From: UBA965 sp040396955
GTDB lineage: Bacteria > Chloroflexota > Chloroflexia > Chloroflexales > Roseiflexaceae
Direction of reading: 5' to 3'
Length of the DNA: 64,000 bases
Assembly: GCA_040396955.1 (NCBI GenBank)
Contig: JBBAWX010000014.1
Coordinates: 1-64,000 of the forward strand
This document shows, piece after piece, positions 43,595-52,694 of the stretch. Made by a program: the position numbers and the translations under genes. The stretch's first letter is position 1. The number at the start of each line of letters is the position of its first letter. Under the pieces are notes generated by a model. The model saw only the letters and a program-made list of their open reading frames with translations, did not search any database and was not told the DNA's origin.

Positions 43595-43678
43595 GGCGGG
43601 CTCCTTTCATGGCAGTGGGTTAGGAGCATTGTAGCACCCTTGCGCACAAGGGGCAGAGCACAAGGTAGGCAATCGTAT

Positions 43679-44482
43679 ATGCGTCAACTCTGGGCCGTCT
43701 ATCGCAAACTGGTGACCACCAGCATCGCCGTCATGTTGCAGTATCGCCTGATGAATATTGCATGGCTCCTCAGCATGGTCTTTGAGCCCATCGTCTACCT
43801 CGCTATCTGGGGTACGCTTGCCACCCAACAGGGCGGCGAATTGGTCGGATACAGTGGCGCGAGTTTGGCCGGTTATTACATCGCCTGGACCCTGGTACGC
43901 CAGTGGAACATCGCCCTGACCCCGTTCGGGTTCGAACAACGCGTACGCGAGGGACAACTCACGCCGCTCTTGTTGCGCCCACTCCACCCGTTCCACTACG
44001 ACTTGGCCGATTTCATCGCCTTGCGCTTCGTGGGTACGCTCTACTGGTTGCCGGTCGGTGCCGTGTTAGTCATCATCTTTCAACCGCAGTTCAGCTCTGA
44101 TTGGCGCATGGGAGTTCTTTTTGTGGTGAGTCTGGTGCTCAGTTTCATCATGCGCTTCGTGCTGGTCTATGCGCTCGGGTTGGTCACCTTTTGGACGACT
44201 CGCGTCAGTGCCATTTTTAATCTGTATTTTGCCATTGAGACCATCATCTCGGGGCGGCTCGTGCCACACGCACTATTGCCTACGTGGATTCAGCCGATTG
44301 CCCACATCTTGCCGTTTCACTGGAGTTTTGGTTTCCCCATTGAGATTATCATCGGCAAATTGAGCATCCCCGAGATTCTACAAGGCTTTGCCATCCAACT
44401 GGGCTGGTTGGCGCTCAGCACGGTCATATTTGTACGCTTATGGCGGGCCGGTGTCAAGAAATACAGCGCTGTAGGAGCATAA
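43679..44482 (+). CDS. ABC-2 family permease (DUF990 type), first subunit
   Basis: A 267-aa membrane protein with six hydrophobic segments. The opening Y-R-K-L-V-x-x-x-I-A-V-M-L-Q-Y-R-L and the central F-E-P-I-V-Y-L-A-I-W fit the ABC2_membrane_6/DUF990 family. ATG at 43679 is the start; the frame is open upstream through the antisense of the TIM-barrel gene. It pairs with the next gene (5-nt gap) to make a heterodimeric channel driven by the ATPase at 41847-42815. The cargo is unknown. Confidence 0.83.
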   Translation: MRQLWAVYRKLVTTSIAVMLQYRLMNIAWLLSMVFEPIVYLAIWGTLATQQGGELVGYSGASLAGYYIAWTLVRQWNIALTPFGFEQRVREGQLTPLLLRPLHPFHYDLADFIALRFVGTLYWLPVGAVLVIIFQPQFSSDWRMGVLFVVSLVLSFIMRFVLVYALGLVTFWTTRVSAIFNLYFAIETIISGRLVPHALLPTWIQPIAHILPFHWSFGFPIEIIIGKLSIPEILQGFAIQLGWLALSTVIFVRLWRAGVKKYSAVGA

Positions 44483-44487
44483 CCCGC

Positions 44488-45276
44488 ATGAAACGTGCCC
44501 TTGTTTTGGCGTGGAGTTACCTACGCCTCGCCATCATGAACGAATTACAGTACCGAGTGAATTTTTTCATTCAGCTCTTCGAATCCGCATTAGCCCTGAT
44601 GACGGCGCTCGTCGTTCTTGCGCTCGTCTACAGCCACACCGACAATTTGGCAGGATGGCAACGTGGTGAGCTCCAAGCTCTGCTTGGCGTTTTTACCATG
44701 TTGATGGCGATTCTCCAGACCAGCATCCAACCCAACGTGGTGCGCCTACTCAGCGACATCCAACAGGGGACGTTCGATTTTGTGCTGGTCAAGCCCATCG
44801 ACGCCCAGTGGCAGGTGAGCATCCGCGAAGTCCGAATCTGGCAGCTTGTCGATGTTGCGGCCGGTGCCGTCATCATGGGGCACGCCCTCTGGCAACTGCA
44901 TGCGCACCTCAGCCTCACGCAGATTGCCCTCTTTGTGCTGACTCTGAGCTGTGGCGCAATACTCATCTACTGCGTCATGCTCTTATTGGCCAGTCTGGCG
45001 TTTTGGGCGGTGCGCATCGACACCGTCTTTGAGATCATCGAGAGTATCACAGGGGCTGGGCGCATGCCTACCGACATTTACCCGCGGTGGATGCGCATCA
45101 TTCTCACGTTCGTGGTGCCACTCGCCTTTGCGGTTACGGTGCCCGCTCAAGTCATTACCAGTCGTGCCACGAGTGTCGACGTCCTCACACAGCTCGGCGT
45201 AACCGTGCTGTTTTTCGGCGTCACCCGGGTGGTCTGGCAAAAAGCCGTCGCACACTACAACGGGGCATCCGCCTAA
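44488..45276 (+). CDS. ABC-2 family permease (DUF990 type), second subunit
   Basis: A 262-aa membrane protein with about six hydrophobic segments, starting Y-L-R-L-A-I-M-N-E-L-Q-Y-R-V-N-F-F-I-Q. Such ATPase-permease-permease sets are common in Chloroflexota and Firmicutes but poorly studied. AGGAG lies upstream of the ATG at 44488. Its stop overlaps the convergent HEPN protein gene by 4 nt. Confidence 0.83.
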   Translation: MKRALVLAWSYLRLAIMNELQYRVNFFIQLFESALALMTALVVLALVYSHTDNLAGWQRGELQALLGVFTMLMAILQTSIQPNVVRLLSDIQQGTFDFVLVKPIDAQWQVSIREVRIWQLVDVAAGAVIMGHALWQLHAHLSLTQIALFVLTLSCGAILIYCVMLLLASLAFWAVRIDTVFEIIESITGAGRMPTDIYPRWMRIILTFVVPLAFAVTVPAQVITSRATSVDVLTQLGVTVLFFGVTRVVWQKAVAHYNGASA

Positions 45277-46646
45277 CCGGCCCAGATTGCCCACCACTGC
45301 GCCACCAGCCCCGTGCCCCAGGCCCACAGGAGCATGGCGGTCGTCGCGGTCAGCACTAGCATCCAAATGGCCTGCCACCGCACCGATAACGCGGGCATAG
45401 GGGGTGGGGGAGGTGGAGGCTGGTCGGTGACGTTGTCGTCATGGCCCGGCGTAAACACCGGCACCGTGGCGGGGTCGATGGGTTTGGTGCGTGCCATCTG
45501 GTGCAGGCCCTGATCGAGCACCACCAGGTTGTGCTGGAGTGCGGCGATGGTCTGGCGTTGCTCGACAACCACCTGTTGCAACTGCACGATGGTCGCAAGG
45601 AGCAGATCATCGCGATCGGTCTGTTGCATGCGCTGTACCTGGTCTTGCAGGGTATCAATGGTGGTGTTGGTGTGATAGGTGGTGTTGGTGAAGTGGCGCA
45701 ACAACGCCTGCACCAACACCTGTTGCTCGGCTTGCTGATCGTCGTGACGGGTCGTGGCTTGGTGTTGTACCGTCTGCAACTCGGCGAGGGTCTCCGCCAA
45801 CTGCGCAATGCGTTGCTGAGCAGTATCCATCTCGGCTTGGAGCGCTTCTTTCTCGGATTGTGCCCGCGCCTGTGCTTGAGTGAGACGCTCTTTTTCTTGT
45901 TGAAGCCGCTCACGTTCAGCCGCTGCATCGACCAATTGGCGCATGTTTACGATTAGGTAGTTGAATTGGTTATGGTGGGCCGGAGTAACGCAGTGGTTCG
46001 GCAACGAACGCACTAAGCTATACATGGTGTCGATGACGCTAAAATAATCGGCCACACTAACCGCTTGGCCGTGGGCCCAACGGTTGCGTACATTACGAAT
46101 GCCTTTGAAGTTGTAGTAATGCCCCGAATGCAGCACCCATACCTGTTGCCCGCCCGTTTCGACCGATAGAATTCGATTGAATTTTTGCCGAGCAAATACA
46201 TCGTCAGCAAACGCACTCGAGAGTGCGAATATTTTGGGTTGGTACGACTTAACGCGTACACCACGCGCCGGGATTGGATTGGCGACGGCAGTGGCATGTT
46301 CGTCGTCTGTGCTTTGCGTATCATCATCAACATCCTCGACAGACATCGCCTCGTCTGCACGCACTGCCGCCTGTGCCATATCAGCAGGGGACGGGCGGAG
46401 CAGTGCATCGGTATGCCAGAGATGGAGCAAAAACGACACATCCCAAGCTTTGGCATCGTCACGAGTTGCCTTTGGGTGCATGGTGAGATATGTGTTTTGG
46501 ATGGTGACGAGATGAGCTTGAGCGCCCGATTTGAAGTGGTCACGAATACATTGCTTCATGAATGTGGTCATGCACTCAGCAAAAAGCTGGCTGGCTTGGT
46601 AGAAAAAGGTAATTTCCATGCCAGGAGTGGGAGGCAGAGCAGTCAT
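45273..46646 (-). CDS. HEPN-like domain, coiled coil and C-terminal membrane anchor
   Basis: A 457-aa protein I cannot assign to a named family. The N-terminal about 220 residues end in R-N-R-W-A-H (187-192), an R-x4-H motif as in HEPN ribonucleases, within a Swt1/Lsr-like context (F-K-G-I-R-N-V-R-N-R-W-A-H-G). A long coiled coil rich in Gln, Glu and Ala follows (about 235-390), then a Pro run and one TM helix close to the C-terminus (about 425-450). It may be a membrane-tethered RNase or a signalling protein. The ATG at 46646 follows GGAAGG. Confidence 0.7.
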   Translation of the reverse strand: MTALPPTPGMEITFFYQASQLFAECMTTFMKQCIRDHFKSGAQAHLVTIQNTYLTMHPKATRDDAKAWDVSFLLHLWHTDALLRPSPADMAQAAVRADEAMSVEDVDDDTQSTDDEHATAVANPIPARGVRVKSYQPKIFALSSAFADDVFARQKFNRILSVETGGQQVWVLHSGHYYNFKGIRNVRNRWAHGQAVSVADYFSVIDTMYSLVRSLPNHCVTPAHHNQFNYLIVNMRQLVDAAAERERLQQEKERLTQAQARAQSEKEALQAEMDTAQQRIAQLAETLAELQTVQHQATTRHDDQQAEQQVLVQALLRHFTNTTYHTNTTIDTLQDQVQRMQQTDRDDLLLATIVQLQQVVVEQRQTIAALQHNLVVLDQGLHQMARTKPIDPATVPVFTPGHDDNVTDQPPPPPPPMPALSVRWQAIWMLVLTATTAMLLWAWGTGLVAQWWAIWAG

Positions 46647-46759
46647 CAGAGACACACCTTCCTGCGCTGAGATTGTATAGCATTTCATTCATTGTAACTG
46701 ATGGGGAAGTTCTTTGTGTTCGGTACTTTTAACAAACGAGCACAGCGCATGGAGATGAG

Positions 46760-46796
46760 AAAAACGGCGACACGGTCTGTATGACCATGCCGCCGT
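46760..46796 (-). terminator. Rho-independent terminator of the DUF4349 gene
   Basis: On the minus strand ACGGCG-G-CATGGTC pairs with GACCGTG-T-CGCCGT around a 5-nt loop and is followed by five T. Confidence 0.85.
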
Positions 46797-46809
46797 GTTC
46801 TGCCATGTA

Positions 46810-47730
46810 CTATTCGCTCGGGGTCGGCGGTTTAGCGGCTGCTTGCTTCGCATTGTAGCGGCGACGCAGATAGCGGAAGAGCAACAGGAGGGGCAGCCAC
46901 ACCGGCGTCCATACTGCGAAATTAATGAGGAAGATGAGCAAGTCTTTGGCGAAGTCGACCAAGCCACGCAACGCGAGTCGGAGTTCTTCCATCGGTTGCC
47001 AAGAATCCGGGTCAACTACCGGGATGAGCGGAATCGGGTAGAGCTCCACGTTGAGCGTCGAAAGCGCAGCACTCTGACGCAGGTAGCGCATCTGACCGGT
47101 GACCGACTCAATTTGCCCCTGCACATCGGTCAATGCCTGATTCACTGCCACCGCATCTTCGATTTTTTCGGCTTTTTTGAGCAACTCGAGCATGCGATCA
47201 CGTGAGGCCTCGAGGGAGGTCAAGCGTCCTTCGAGATCGATGTATTCGGTGGTGACATCGCTTCCCGACATGTTGCGATAGCGGACCTTGTGCGACAATC
47301 CTTCGATTTCGGTGAGTACGGCATCAAGATCGGCGCTTGGCACCTTCAACGACAGATAAATCACGATATCTGCATCGCTACCCGACACCGAAGAGCTCAG
47401 CACATAGCCACCACGCGAGGTCGCCATGGCACGGATTTTTTGGTCGGCTGCGAGCACATCTTCGGTTTCGATGCCAAGGCTCGCATCACGAATGACGAGG
47501 CGCTCACCCGGGGTAAGTGGCTGCGAGATGTCGCCCACATTAGCAGCTTTGTCGCTGTAGAACTCTTCGCTTGCCGGCATGGGTGCTTCTGCGGCAGGCA
47601 TGGCCTCTGGGGCGCCTGCGGCGGTGTCGTAGCCCATGGCAGGCTCAGAGACGAATGATTCACTTGAAGAAGCAGCTCCACAGGCCGCCAAGGACCAGGC
47701 GAGAAGTATGAGTACAACAATCTTTCGCAT
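46810..47730 (-). CDS. DUF4349-domain lipoprotein
   Basis: A 306-aa lipoprotein. The signal has lipobox L-A-A-C at Cys17. The DUF4349 domain (about 75-270) starts L-V-I-R-D-A-S-L-G-I-E, contains R-G-G-Y-V-L-S-S-S and a helical hairpin with Y-I-D-L-E-G-R-L, and ends with one TM segment (W-T-P-V-W-L-P-L-L-L-L-F) and a basic tail. Having both a lipid anchor and a TM helix places it firmly at the membrane. The function of DUF4349 is unknown. AGGAG precedes the ATG at 47730. Confidence 0.85.
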   Translation of the reverse strand: MRKIVVLILLAWSLAACGAASSSESFVSEPAMGYDTAAGAPEAMPAAEAPMPASEEFYSDKAANVGDISQPLTPGERLVIRDASLGIETEDVLAADQKIRAMATSRGGYVLSSSVSGSDADIVIYLSLKVPSADLDAVLTEIEGLSHKVRYRNMSGSDVTTEYIDLEGRLTSLEASRDRMLELLKKAEKIEDAVAVNQALTDVQGQIESVTGQMRYLRQSAALSTLNVELYPIPLIPVVDPDSWQPMEELRLALRGLVDFAKDLLIFLINFAVWTPVWLPLLLLFRYLRRRYNAKQAAAKPPTPSE

Positions 47731-47884
47731 AGCGACTCCTAACACGTGTGTTCACACGTTACACATCACCCATTTTATTTTACACCCCACCCCCATCTCA
47801 TGCAAGACGTCATACGTACACAAAAAGTTTCAGTGTGTGCACAGGACGGAGCATGTATAATAGAGGGGAGAGAGGATGCACGAT

Positions 47885-49606
47885 ATGGCCACACAAGCAC
47901 TCTACCGTCGTTACCGATCGCAGACATTTACTGAGCTCGTCGGTCAAGAACACATCGTCCAGACATTGCGCAACGCCATCATGGATGGGCGTGTCGGGCA
48001 CGCCTACATCTTTACGGGGCCACGTGGCGTCGGCAAGACGTCGGTGGCACGCCTGCTTGCCAAAGCGGTCAACTGCACTGCAGATGCGCCTGAGCGCCCA
48101 TGTGGTGAATGTGCCATGTGTCAAGCGATTGCCACAGGCAGTGCGGTCGATGTCATCGAGATGGATGCGGCGTCACATACGAGCGTTGACGATGCTCGTG
48201 AAATCATCGAGCGCGTGCAATTCCGCCCGGCCATTGGGCGCACCAAAGTGTACATCATTGACGAAGTCCACATGCTGTCAACGGCTGCCTTTAATGCGCT
48301 CCTCAAAACCCTCGAAGAACCACCCCCACACGCCATGTTTATTTTGGCGACCACCGAAATCCACAAAGTGCCGGCAACCATTCTGTCGCGCTGCCAGCGC
48401 TACACATTTAATCGGCACACCGTGGGGGGAACAGCACAGCACCTCAAGCAAATCGCGCTACACGAGGGGTATCAACTCGAAGATGGAGTGGCTGAAGCCG
48501 TGGCGCGAGCAGCCACGGGGAGCATGCGTGACGCTCTGAGTATCTTCGACCAATTGATGTCGTATGGCGGCGGGCAGATAAGCATGGCGCAAGTACAAGG
48601 ATTACTAGGGGTCACGGCCGCCCAAGAAATCATCACCCTCACCGAGGCATTCATTGCGCACGACGTGTCAGCGGCGCTCCGGGTGGTAGCGCGTATTGCC
48701 GACCAGGGAGCCGATATCCGTCAATTTAGTCGTGATGTGGTGCAGTATTTACGCAGTGTGATGCTCTTTAAGGCGGATCCACAAGGGGCACACATTGAAG
48801 CCGCCGAAAGCGAAATCGCCGCTCTACGCGACCAGGCTGCCCGTGTCGATATGCGCCAAATCGCCTATTGGTTGCGCCAACTAAGTGCGCTCGACCAAGA
48901 GCTCCGCACCAGTGCCTACGACCAGCTACCGCTCGAATTGGCACTCGTAGAAGCCATTGCCGGTCCCCCGCTTGCGGCGCCAGTAGAATCCAGCACACGC
49001 CCACCTGCGGCGCGCCCGGGTGCGAGTGAGCGTCCGAGTCCCTCGCCTGCACCCCGAGCGGCACCGAATACACCACCCACGGCACCGGTGCAGCCGAGCA
49101 CGCAAGAGACCGCGGCACCGGTGGCACCGCCACCACGTACGCCGCCGCGTGCATCAGTACCCCAAGAGAGCACACCTGCCAACAACCCAGCAGCCGCAGT
49201 GCCCAACAAGGCACCACTTACCACCGTTGCGGAATTGCTCGATTTGTGGCCACTGATTGTACGCGATATCCGGGCCAACAATCGAAGTCTTGAGGCACTC
49301 ATCAAGAGTGGGATTACGCCGGTCGATGTCCAAGGGGAGACGGTGCTCCTCAAAGCCGACAACGAATGGCTGCACTCAAAGATTCAAGAGCGCGCGAATG
49401 TGCTCTTGCTTGAGCAGATCCTTGAGCGTCACACCGGGATCCGCTATCGCATCCGCAGTAGCACCGATGGTGCCAAACGTGAACAACACAGCGAGCGAGA
49501 TCGCATTCGTGACGCAAGTAGTATTCCAATTGTCAAAACGGCCATGAACGTCTTTGATGCAGATGTCATCAACGTAGCACATACCGACCAAGGAGCAGAA
49601 TCATGA
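47885..49606 (+). CDS. dnaX: DNA polymerase III subunit gamma/tau
   Basis: A 573-aa clamp-loader subunit. It starts A-L-Y-R-R-Y-R-S-Q-T-F, has Walker A G-P-R-G-V-G-K-T-S (about 43-51), a four-Cys zinc module (C-T-A-D-A-P-E-R-P-C-G-E-C-A-M-C), Walker B-like I-I-D-E-V-H-M-L and the sensor S-R-C-Q-R. A Pro-rich linker (about 365-440) leads to the tau-like C-terminus. ATG 47885 matches family starts; ATG 47876 is possible. TATAAT lies at 47856-47861. It is coupled to ybaB by ATGA overlap, then recR: the classic dnaX-ybaB-recR set. Confidence 0.94.
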   Translation: MATQALYRRYRSQTFTELVGQEHIVQTLRNAIMDGRVGHAYIFTGPRGVGKTSVARLLAKAVNCTADAPERPCGECAMCQAIATGSAVDVIEMDAASHTSVDDAREIIERVQFRPAIGRTKVYIIDEVHMLSTAAFNALLKTLEEPPPHAMFILATTEIHKVPATILSRCQRYTFNRHTVGGTAQHLKQIALHEGYQLEDGVAEAVARAATGSMRDALSIFDQLMSYGGGQISMAQVQGLLGVTAAQEIITLTEAFIAHDVSAALRVVARIADQGADIRQFSRDVVQYLRSVMLFKADPQGAHIEAAESEIAALRDQAARVDMRQIAYWLRQLSALDQELRTSAYDQLPLELALVEAIAGPPLAAPVESSTRPPAARPGASERPSPSPAPRAAPNTPPTAPVQPSTQETAAPVAPPPRTPPRASVPQESTPANNPAAAVPNKAPLTTVAELLDLWPLIVRDIRANNRSLEALIKSGITPVDVQGETVLLKADNEWLHSKIQERANVLLLEQILERHTGIRYRIRSSTDGAKREQHSERDRIRDASSIPIVKTAMNVFDADVINVAHTDQGAES

Positions 49607-49908
49607 ATCCGCGTCAACTCCAGCAAATGGCAGCCCAGATGCAACGCCAAATGGCCAAAATCCAAGAAGAGCTCAAAGACACCGATGTGGTGGGGAGTGC
49701 CGGGAGTTATGTCACCGTGACGGTGAACGGCCATGGTGATGTGAAAGCAATCACGATTGCCCCCGAAATCGTCGACCCCAACGACATCGAGACCCTGCAA
49801 GACCTAGTCCTTACCGCCGTCCAAGATGCAACGAGCAAGGCCAAGGCCTTGTCGGAGTCACGCATGGGTGCACTCACCGGTGGCATGAAGATTCCCGGGT
49901 TGATGTAA
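49603..49908 (+). CDS. ybaB: YbaB/EbfC nucleoid-associated protein
   Basis: A 101-aa DNA-binding protein that forms a tweezer-like dimer. M-A-A-Q-M-Q-R-Q-M-A-K-I-Q-E-E-L opens the helix, V-T-V-N-G-H-G-D-V-K form the central strands, and the C-terminus has the usual G-G-M-K-I-P-G-L. It overlaps dnaX by 4 nt and precedes recR by 4 nt, the conserved arrangement linked with replication and recombination repair. Confidence 0.93.
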   Translation: MNPRQLQQMAAQMQRQMAKIQEELKDTDVVGSAGSYVTVTVNGHGDVKAITIAPEIVDPNDIETLQDLVLTAVQDATSKAKALSESRMGALTGGMKIPGLM

Positions 49909-49912
49909 CTCC

Positions 49913-50524
49913 ATGAGCGACACCCCACTGTTGCTTGAGCCGGTGGCGCGCCTGATTGACGAGTTGGGGCGCCTACCCGGCATCGGCCCCAAGAGCGCCT
50001 CGCGCCTGGCGTTTTATCTGCTCCGTACTTCGGAGAGCCGCGTACAGGCGTTGGCCGATGCGTTGGTGGCTCTCAAAGCGCAGGTGCGCCACTGCCAGCG
50101 CTGTCACTACATCAGCGACCAAGAGCTCTGTGCGGTCTGCCGCAATCCGAATCGACAATCGCCGGTGATTTGTGTGGTCGAAGACCCCCTCGATGCCCTC
50201 GCCATCGAGCGTACTGCCATCTTTAAGGGGCGCTATCACGTGCTCCATGGCCGGATTGCACCGCTCGAGGGGATGGGGCGTGAAGACATTTATTTCGACG
50301 ATTTGTTGACGCGGATTCGCACCGAAGAAATAACCGAAGTGATTATCGCCACCAACCCGAACCTCGAAGGTGAAGCAACCGCAGCCTACCTGCAACGCGA
50401 AATTGCTCCGCTGGGTGCCCGGGTCACCCGCCTGGCCCGTGGTCTACCAACCGGAGGTGATTTGGAGTGGGCTGACGTGCACACACTCACGTCAGCACTC
50501 GAAGGTCGACGCGAGCTCTTCTAA
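49913..50524 (+). CDS. recR: recombination protein RecR
   Basis: A 203-aa RecFOR-pathway protein. It shows the helix-hairpin-helix L-P-G-I-G-P-K-S-A-S-R (20-30), the C4 zinc finger C-x2-C with C-x2-C (about 60-75), a Toprim domain with V-V-E-D-P and the C-terminal T-R-L-A-R-G-L-P-T-G-G-D-L-E-W-A-D Walker-B-like segment. Length and motifs are normal. Last gene of dnaX-ybaB-recR, followed by a terminator. Confidence 0.95.
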   Translation: MSDTPLLLEPVARLIDELGRLPGIGPKSASRLAFYLLRTSESRVQALADALVALKAQVRHCQRCHYISDQELCAVCRNPNRQSPVICVVEDPLDALAIERTAIFKGRYHVLHGRIAPLEGMGREDIYFDDLLTRIRTEEITEVIIATNPNLEGEATAAYLQREIAPLGARVTRLARGLPTGGDLEWADVHTLTSALEGRRELF

Positions 50525-50535
50525 CCAACAACCAA

Positions 50536-50573
50536 AAGCCCCCCCTCCAGGAACGCTGGAGGGGGGCTTCGTT
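50536..50573. terminator. hairpin terminator between recR and the DUF3048 gene
   Basis: A GC-rich stem (about 14 bp, AGCCCCCC-TCCAG with CTGGA-GGGGGGCT) with a 5-nt loop, flanked by A-rich and T-containing tails, sits between convergent stop codons. Confidence 0.75.
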
Positions 50574-50589
50574 TCGATGAAGGGCGTGA

Positions 50590-51702
50590 TTAGGACTCAC
50601 TGACGTTGGCGAGCGAGGGCACCGCAGAAATCCAGATTTGTCCGGCTGTGAAGAAGACTTCACTGCCGTCCTTGGCAAGGATTTGCAACGGGGCCGATTC
50701 GCTGGCTTTGCTCCAGGTGACTTCTTCGCGCAGGCCATCGTGATAAAAAATCCCCTTGCCGGTGCCGACAACCTTTTGGTCGATACGCGACTTTTCATCA
50801 CCCTCGATGGGGGCTTCTTCGACCTCGATGATGACCACGTTTTGCGTGCTTAGTTGTGCCTGAGACACTTCATCCATGGCGGCTTCACCAAAGCGAGTAC
50901 GCGAGTAGTTGTTCGTCTGCGGATCGTACTGCCAACCCACAGGGGCATCATCGTACAAGAAATAGTACGAAATCGTAGCGGCCGGGCCACGCTGATCAAC
51001 AGGCAATGGCAACGCATAGCGATATCCGACATCGGTGCGCGCATAGGGCGCAGTTTCGGCGGCAGCACGCTCTTTCAAGATGGCGCCAGTGGTGTAGAGA
51101 TTGTGCGGCGCAAAGCGATCGGCTGTTTCTACGCGGAAGAAATACCCAGATGATTCACCACGGAGTGCATCAAGATTGACGATTTCGTTGGTGGATTCGG
51201 CGAGTGCCAAGCCGTTGGGGGAGCCACCGGCATGTGCATAAAAGGCCCCAAACCCCATAGCCCACTGTACGAAATAAAGTCGGGCACTCCGCACCGGTCC
51301 AATTGGACGGTCATCGGCGGTCAAATCGGCCGGGAAGATGGCCAAATAGCGCGTAATCCCGTATTCAGCGAGTGCTTCGATGACCACCGAAGCACGGTTC
51401 AGGCCCGATTGTGGGTACGCGTCAGGGTGATTGTCGATCATCAAGGCATACGGACGGCCACTTAGTTGACCGTAGACCAATGGGATGACGCTCAAATCTT
51501 CAGGCAACGTGATTGCGGTAGCCGTGGGAATGACGGTCGCCGTCGGCTCGAGGGTTGGCAACGGCGTCGCCGTGGCAGGAGCCTCAGTTGGTGCGACCAC
51601 TTCGGCCGTAGGCACTTCACCCGCGGGGGTACCACAGGCGGCGAGCCCACATACAAACAGGGCACTGAGGAGCCAATATCGTAGGGAACGATGCAACTTC
51701 AC
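50590..51702 (-). CDS. DUF3048-domain lipoprotein (YerB-like)
   Basis: A 370-aa lipoprotein with lipobox L-A-A-C near residue 18, a Thr/Pro/Ala-rich linker and two DUF3048 parts: the N-terminal one with M-I-D-N-H-P-D-A-Y-P-Q-S-G-L (about 80-93), P-I-G-P-V-R-S-A-R and Y-A-H-A-G-G-S, and the C-terminal one around T-G-K-G-I-F-Y-H-D-G and T-W-S-K. B. subtilis YerB belongs here; the role is unknown. The start is GTG at 51702 with AAGGAG six bases upstream. Confidence 0.86.
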   Translation of the reverse strand: MKLHRSLRYWLLSALFVCGLAACGTPAGEVPTAEVVAPTEAPATATPLPTLEPTATVIPTATAITLPEDLSVIPLVYGQLSGRPYALMIDNHPDAYPQSGLNRASVVIEALAEYGITRYLAIFPADLTADDRPIGPVRSARLYFVQWAMGFGAFYAHAGGSPNGLALAESTNEIVNLDALRGESSGYFFRVETADRFAPHNLYTTGAILKERAAAETAPYARTDVGYRYALPLPVDQRGPAATISYYFLYDDAPVGWQYDPQTNNYSRTRFGEAAMDEVSQAQLSTQNVVIIEVEEAPIEGDEKSRIDQKVVGTGKGIFYHDGLREEVTWSKASESAPLQILAKDGSEVFFTAGQIWISAVPSLANVSES

Positions 51703-51812
51703 AGACAACTCCTTGGCAGTACAAACAACATGCAGAGTTTCCATTTTGATTGTAGCATAGTCGTTCGGGCAGATGGCTGAATTCTATCTTGCAAAACACT
51801 GAGAATGCAAAG

Positions 51813-51840
51813 TTGCAGATTACGGGTGCTGTGGTACAAT
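51813..51840 (+). promoter_or_regulatory. promoter of the PD-(D/E)XK-like gene
   Basis: TTGCAG (51813-51818), 16 nt, TACAAT (51835-51840) with TGG before it (extended -10). The gene starts about 70 nt downstream. Confidence 0.6.
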
Positions 51841-51911
51841 GGCGCATCAACGTGCGTCTGTTGGAAAAATTACGTTGAAAAATCACGCAACCACACGACA
51901 AAGGTGAACGC

Positions 51912-52694
51912 ATGCGCTACCCGCGAGTTCGAATCCACGGCGTGGACGATCCACAATACCGTGCCTATATTGCCAACATTATGGCAAGCAAAAGCAACCA
52001 GCGGGCAATCCGCCCACCCAGCAACCGTTCGTTGTTTGGTGGTGAAGCCGAGACGTTGTTGCGGCAATGGCTGACGCAATGGTACACGCTCAGCGAGCGC
52101 CGCTTTGTCGAATACGACGAGCGCATCGGGCGCCAGCTCATCCGCAAATACCGCGAGCTCGACGCCATGGTCGAGCTAAGCACCACGCATGTACACGTAT
52201 TTGAAATGAAAGCAACCTCGCAGACCCGGAGCGTTGCCCGTGGTATTCGTCAACTCCGCGAAACACAGAGCATTCTCAAAACCATTTGCCCGCGCATTGA
52301 ATGCACGCTGTTGCTCGTCGATACCGGCATCATGAATGCGGACGAAATCGCCGAGCTCATGTCCAGTGATGATGCCCCCCTCACACCGCCGCTAACACTC
52401 GCCGAATTCATCGCAACCAATCCGGGGCTACGCCTGTGGGCGGCGGCTGATTATCCGGGGCAACCCACGCCACAAACCATGGACGTAGTCGTCTTTCAGT
52501 TGGCAGACATCCGCCAGATGGCCGGCGATACGGTCGAGACACTGCATCTCGACTGGAGCGATGAACTTGAAGACAACGATGACGTTGAGCCGGTCATCGA
52601 ACGCTACACGTCAACAAGCAATGATAGCGACAGCGACGAGAACCCGCTTGCCGCAGCACTGCAACGAGCAATCAACGAACGCCGGCATGCCTAG
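51912..52694 (+). CDS. putative PD-(D/E)XK nuclease-fold protein
   Basis: A 260-aa protein not recognised by name. The order E45 (G-G-E-A-E), D84 (R-E-L-D-A-M-V-E) and E98-x-K100 (V-F-E-M-K-A-T), followed by a helix with R-x-x-R-Q-L-R-E, is the core of a PD-(D/E)XK nuclease fold. The C-terminus is acidic and Ser/Asp-rich (about 225-250). It stands alone behind its own promoter (51813-51840). It could be a repair or defence nuclease or a non-catalytic relative. Confidence 0.65.
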   Translation: MRYPRVRIHGVDDPQYRAYIANIMASKSNQRAIRPPSNRSLFGGEAETLLRQWLTQWYTLSERRFVEYDERIGRQLIRKYRELDAMVELSTTHVHVFEMKATSQTRSVARGIRQLRETQSILKTICPRIECTLLLVDTGIMNADEIAELMSSDDAPLTPPLTLAEFIATNPGLRLWAAADYPGQPTPQTMDVVVFQLADIRQMAGDTVETLHLDWSDELEDNDDVEPVIERYTSTSNDSDSDENPLAAALQRAINERRHA

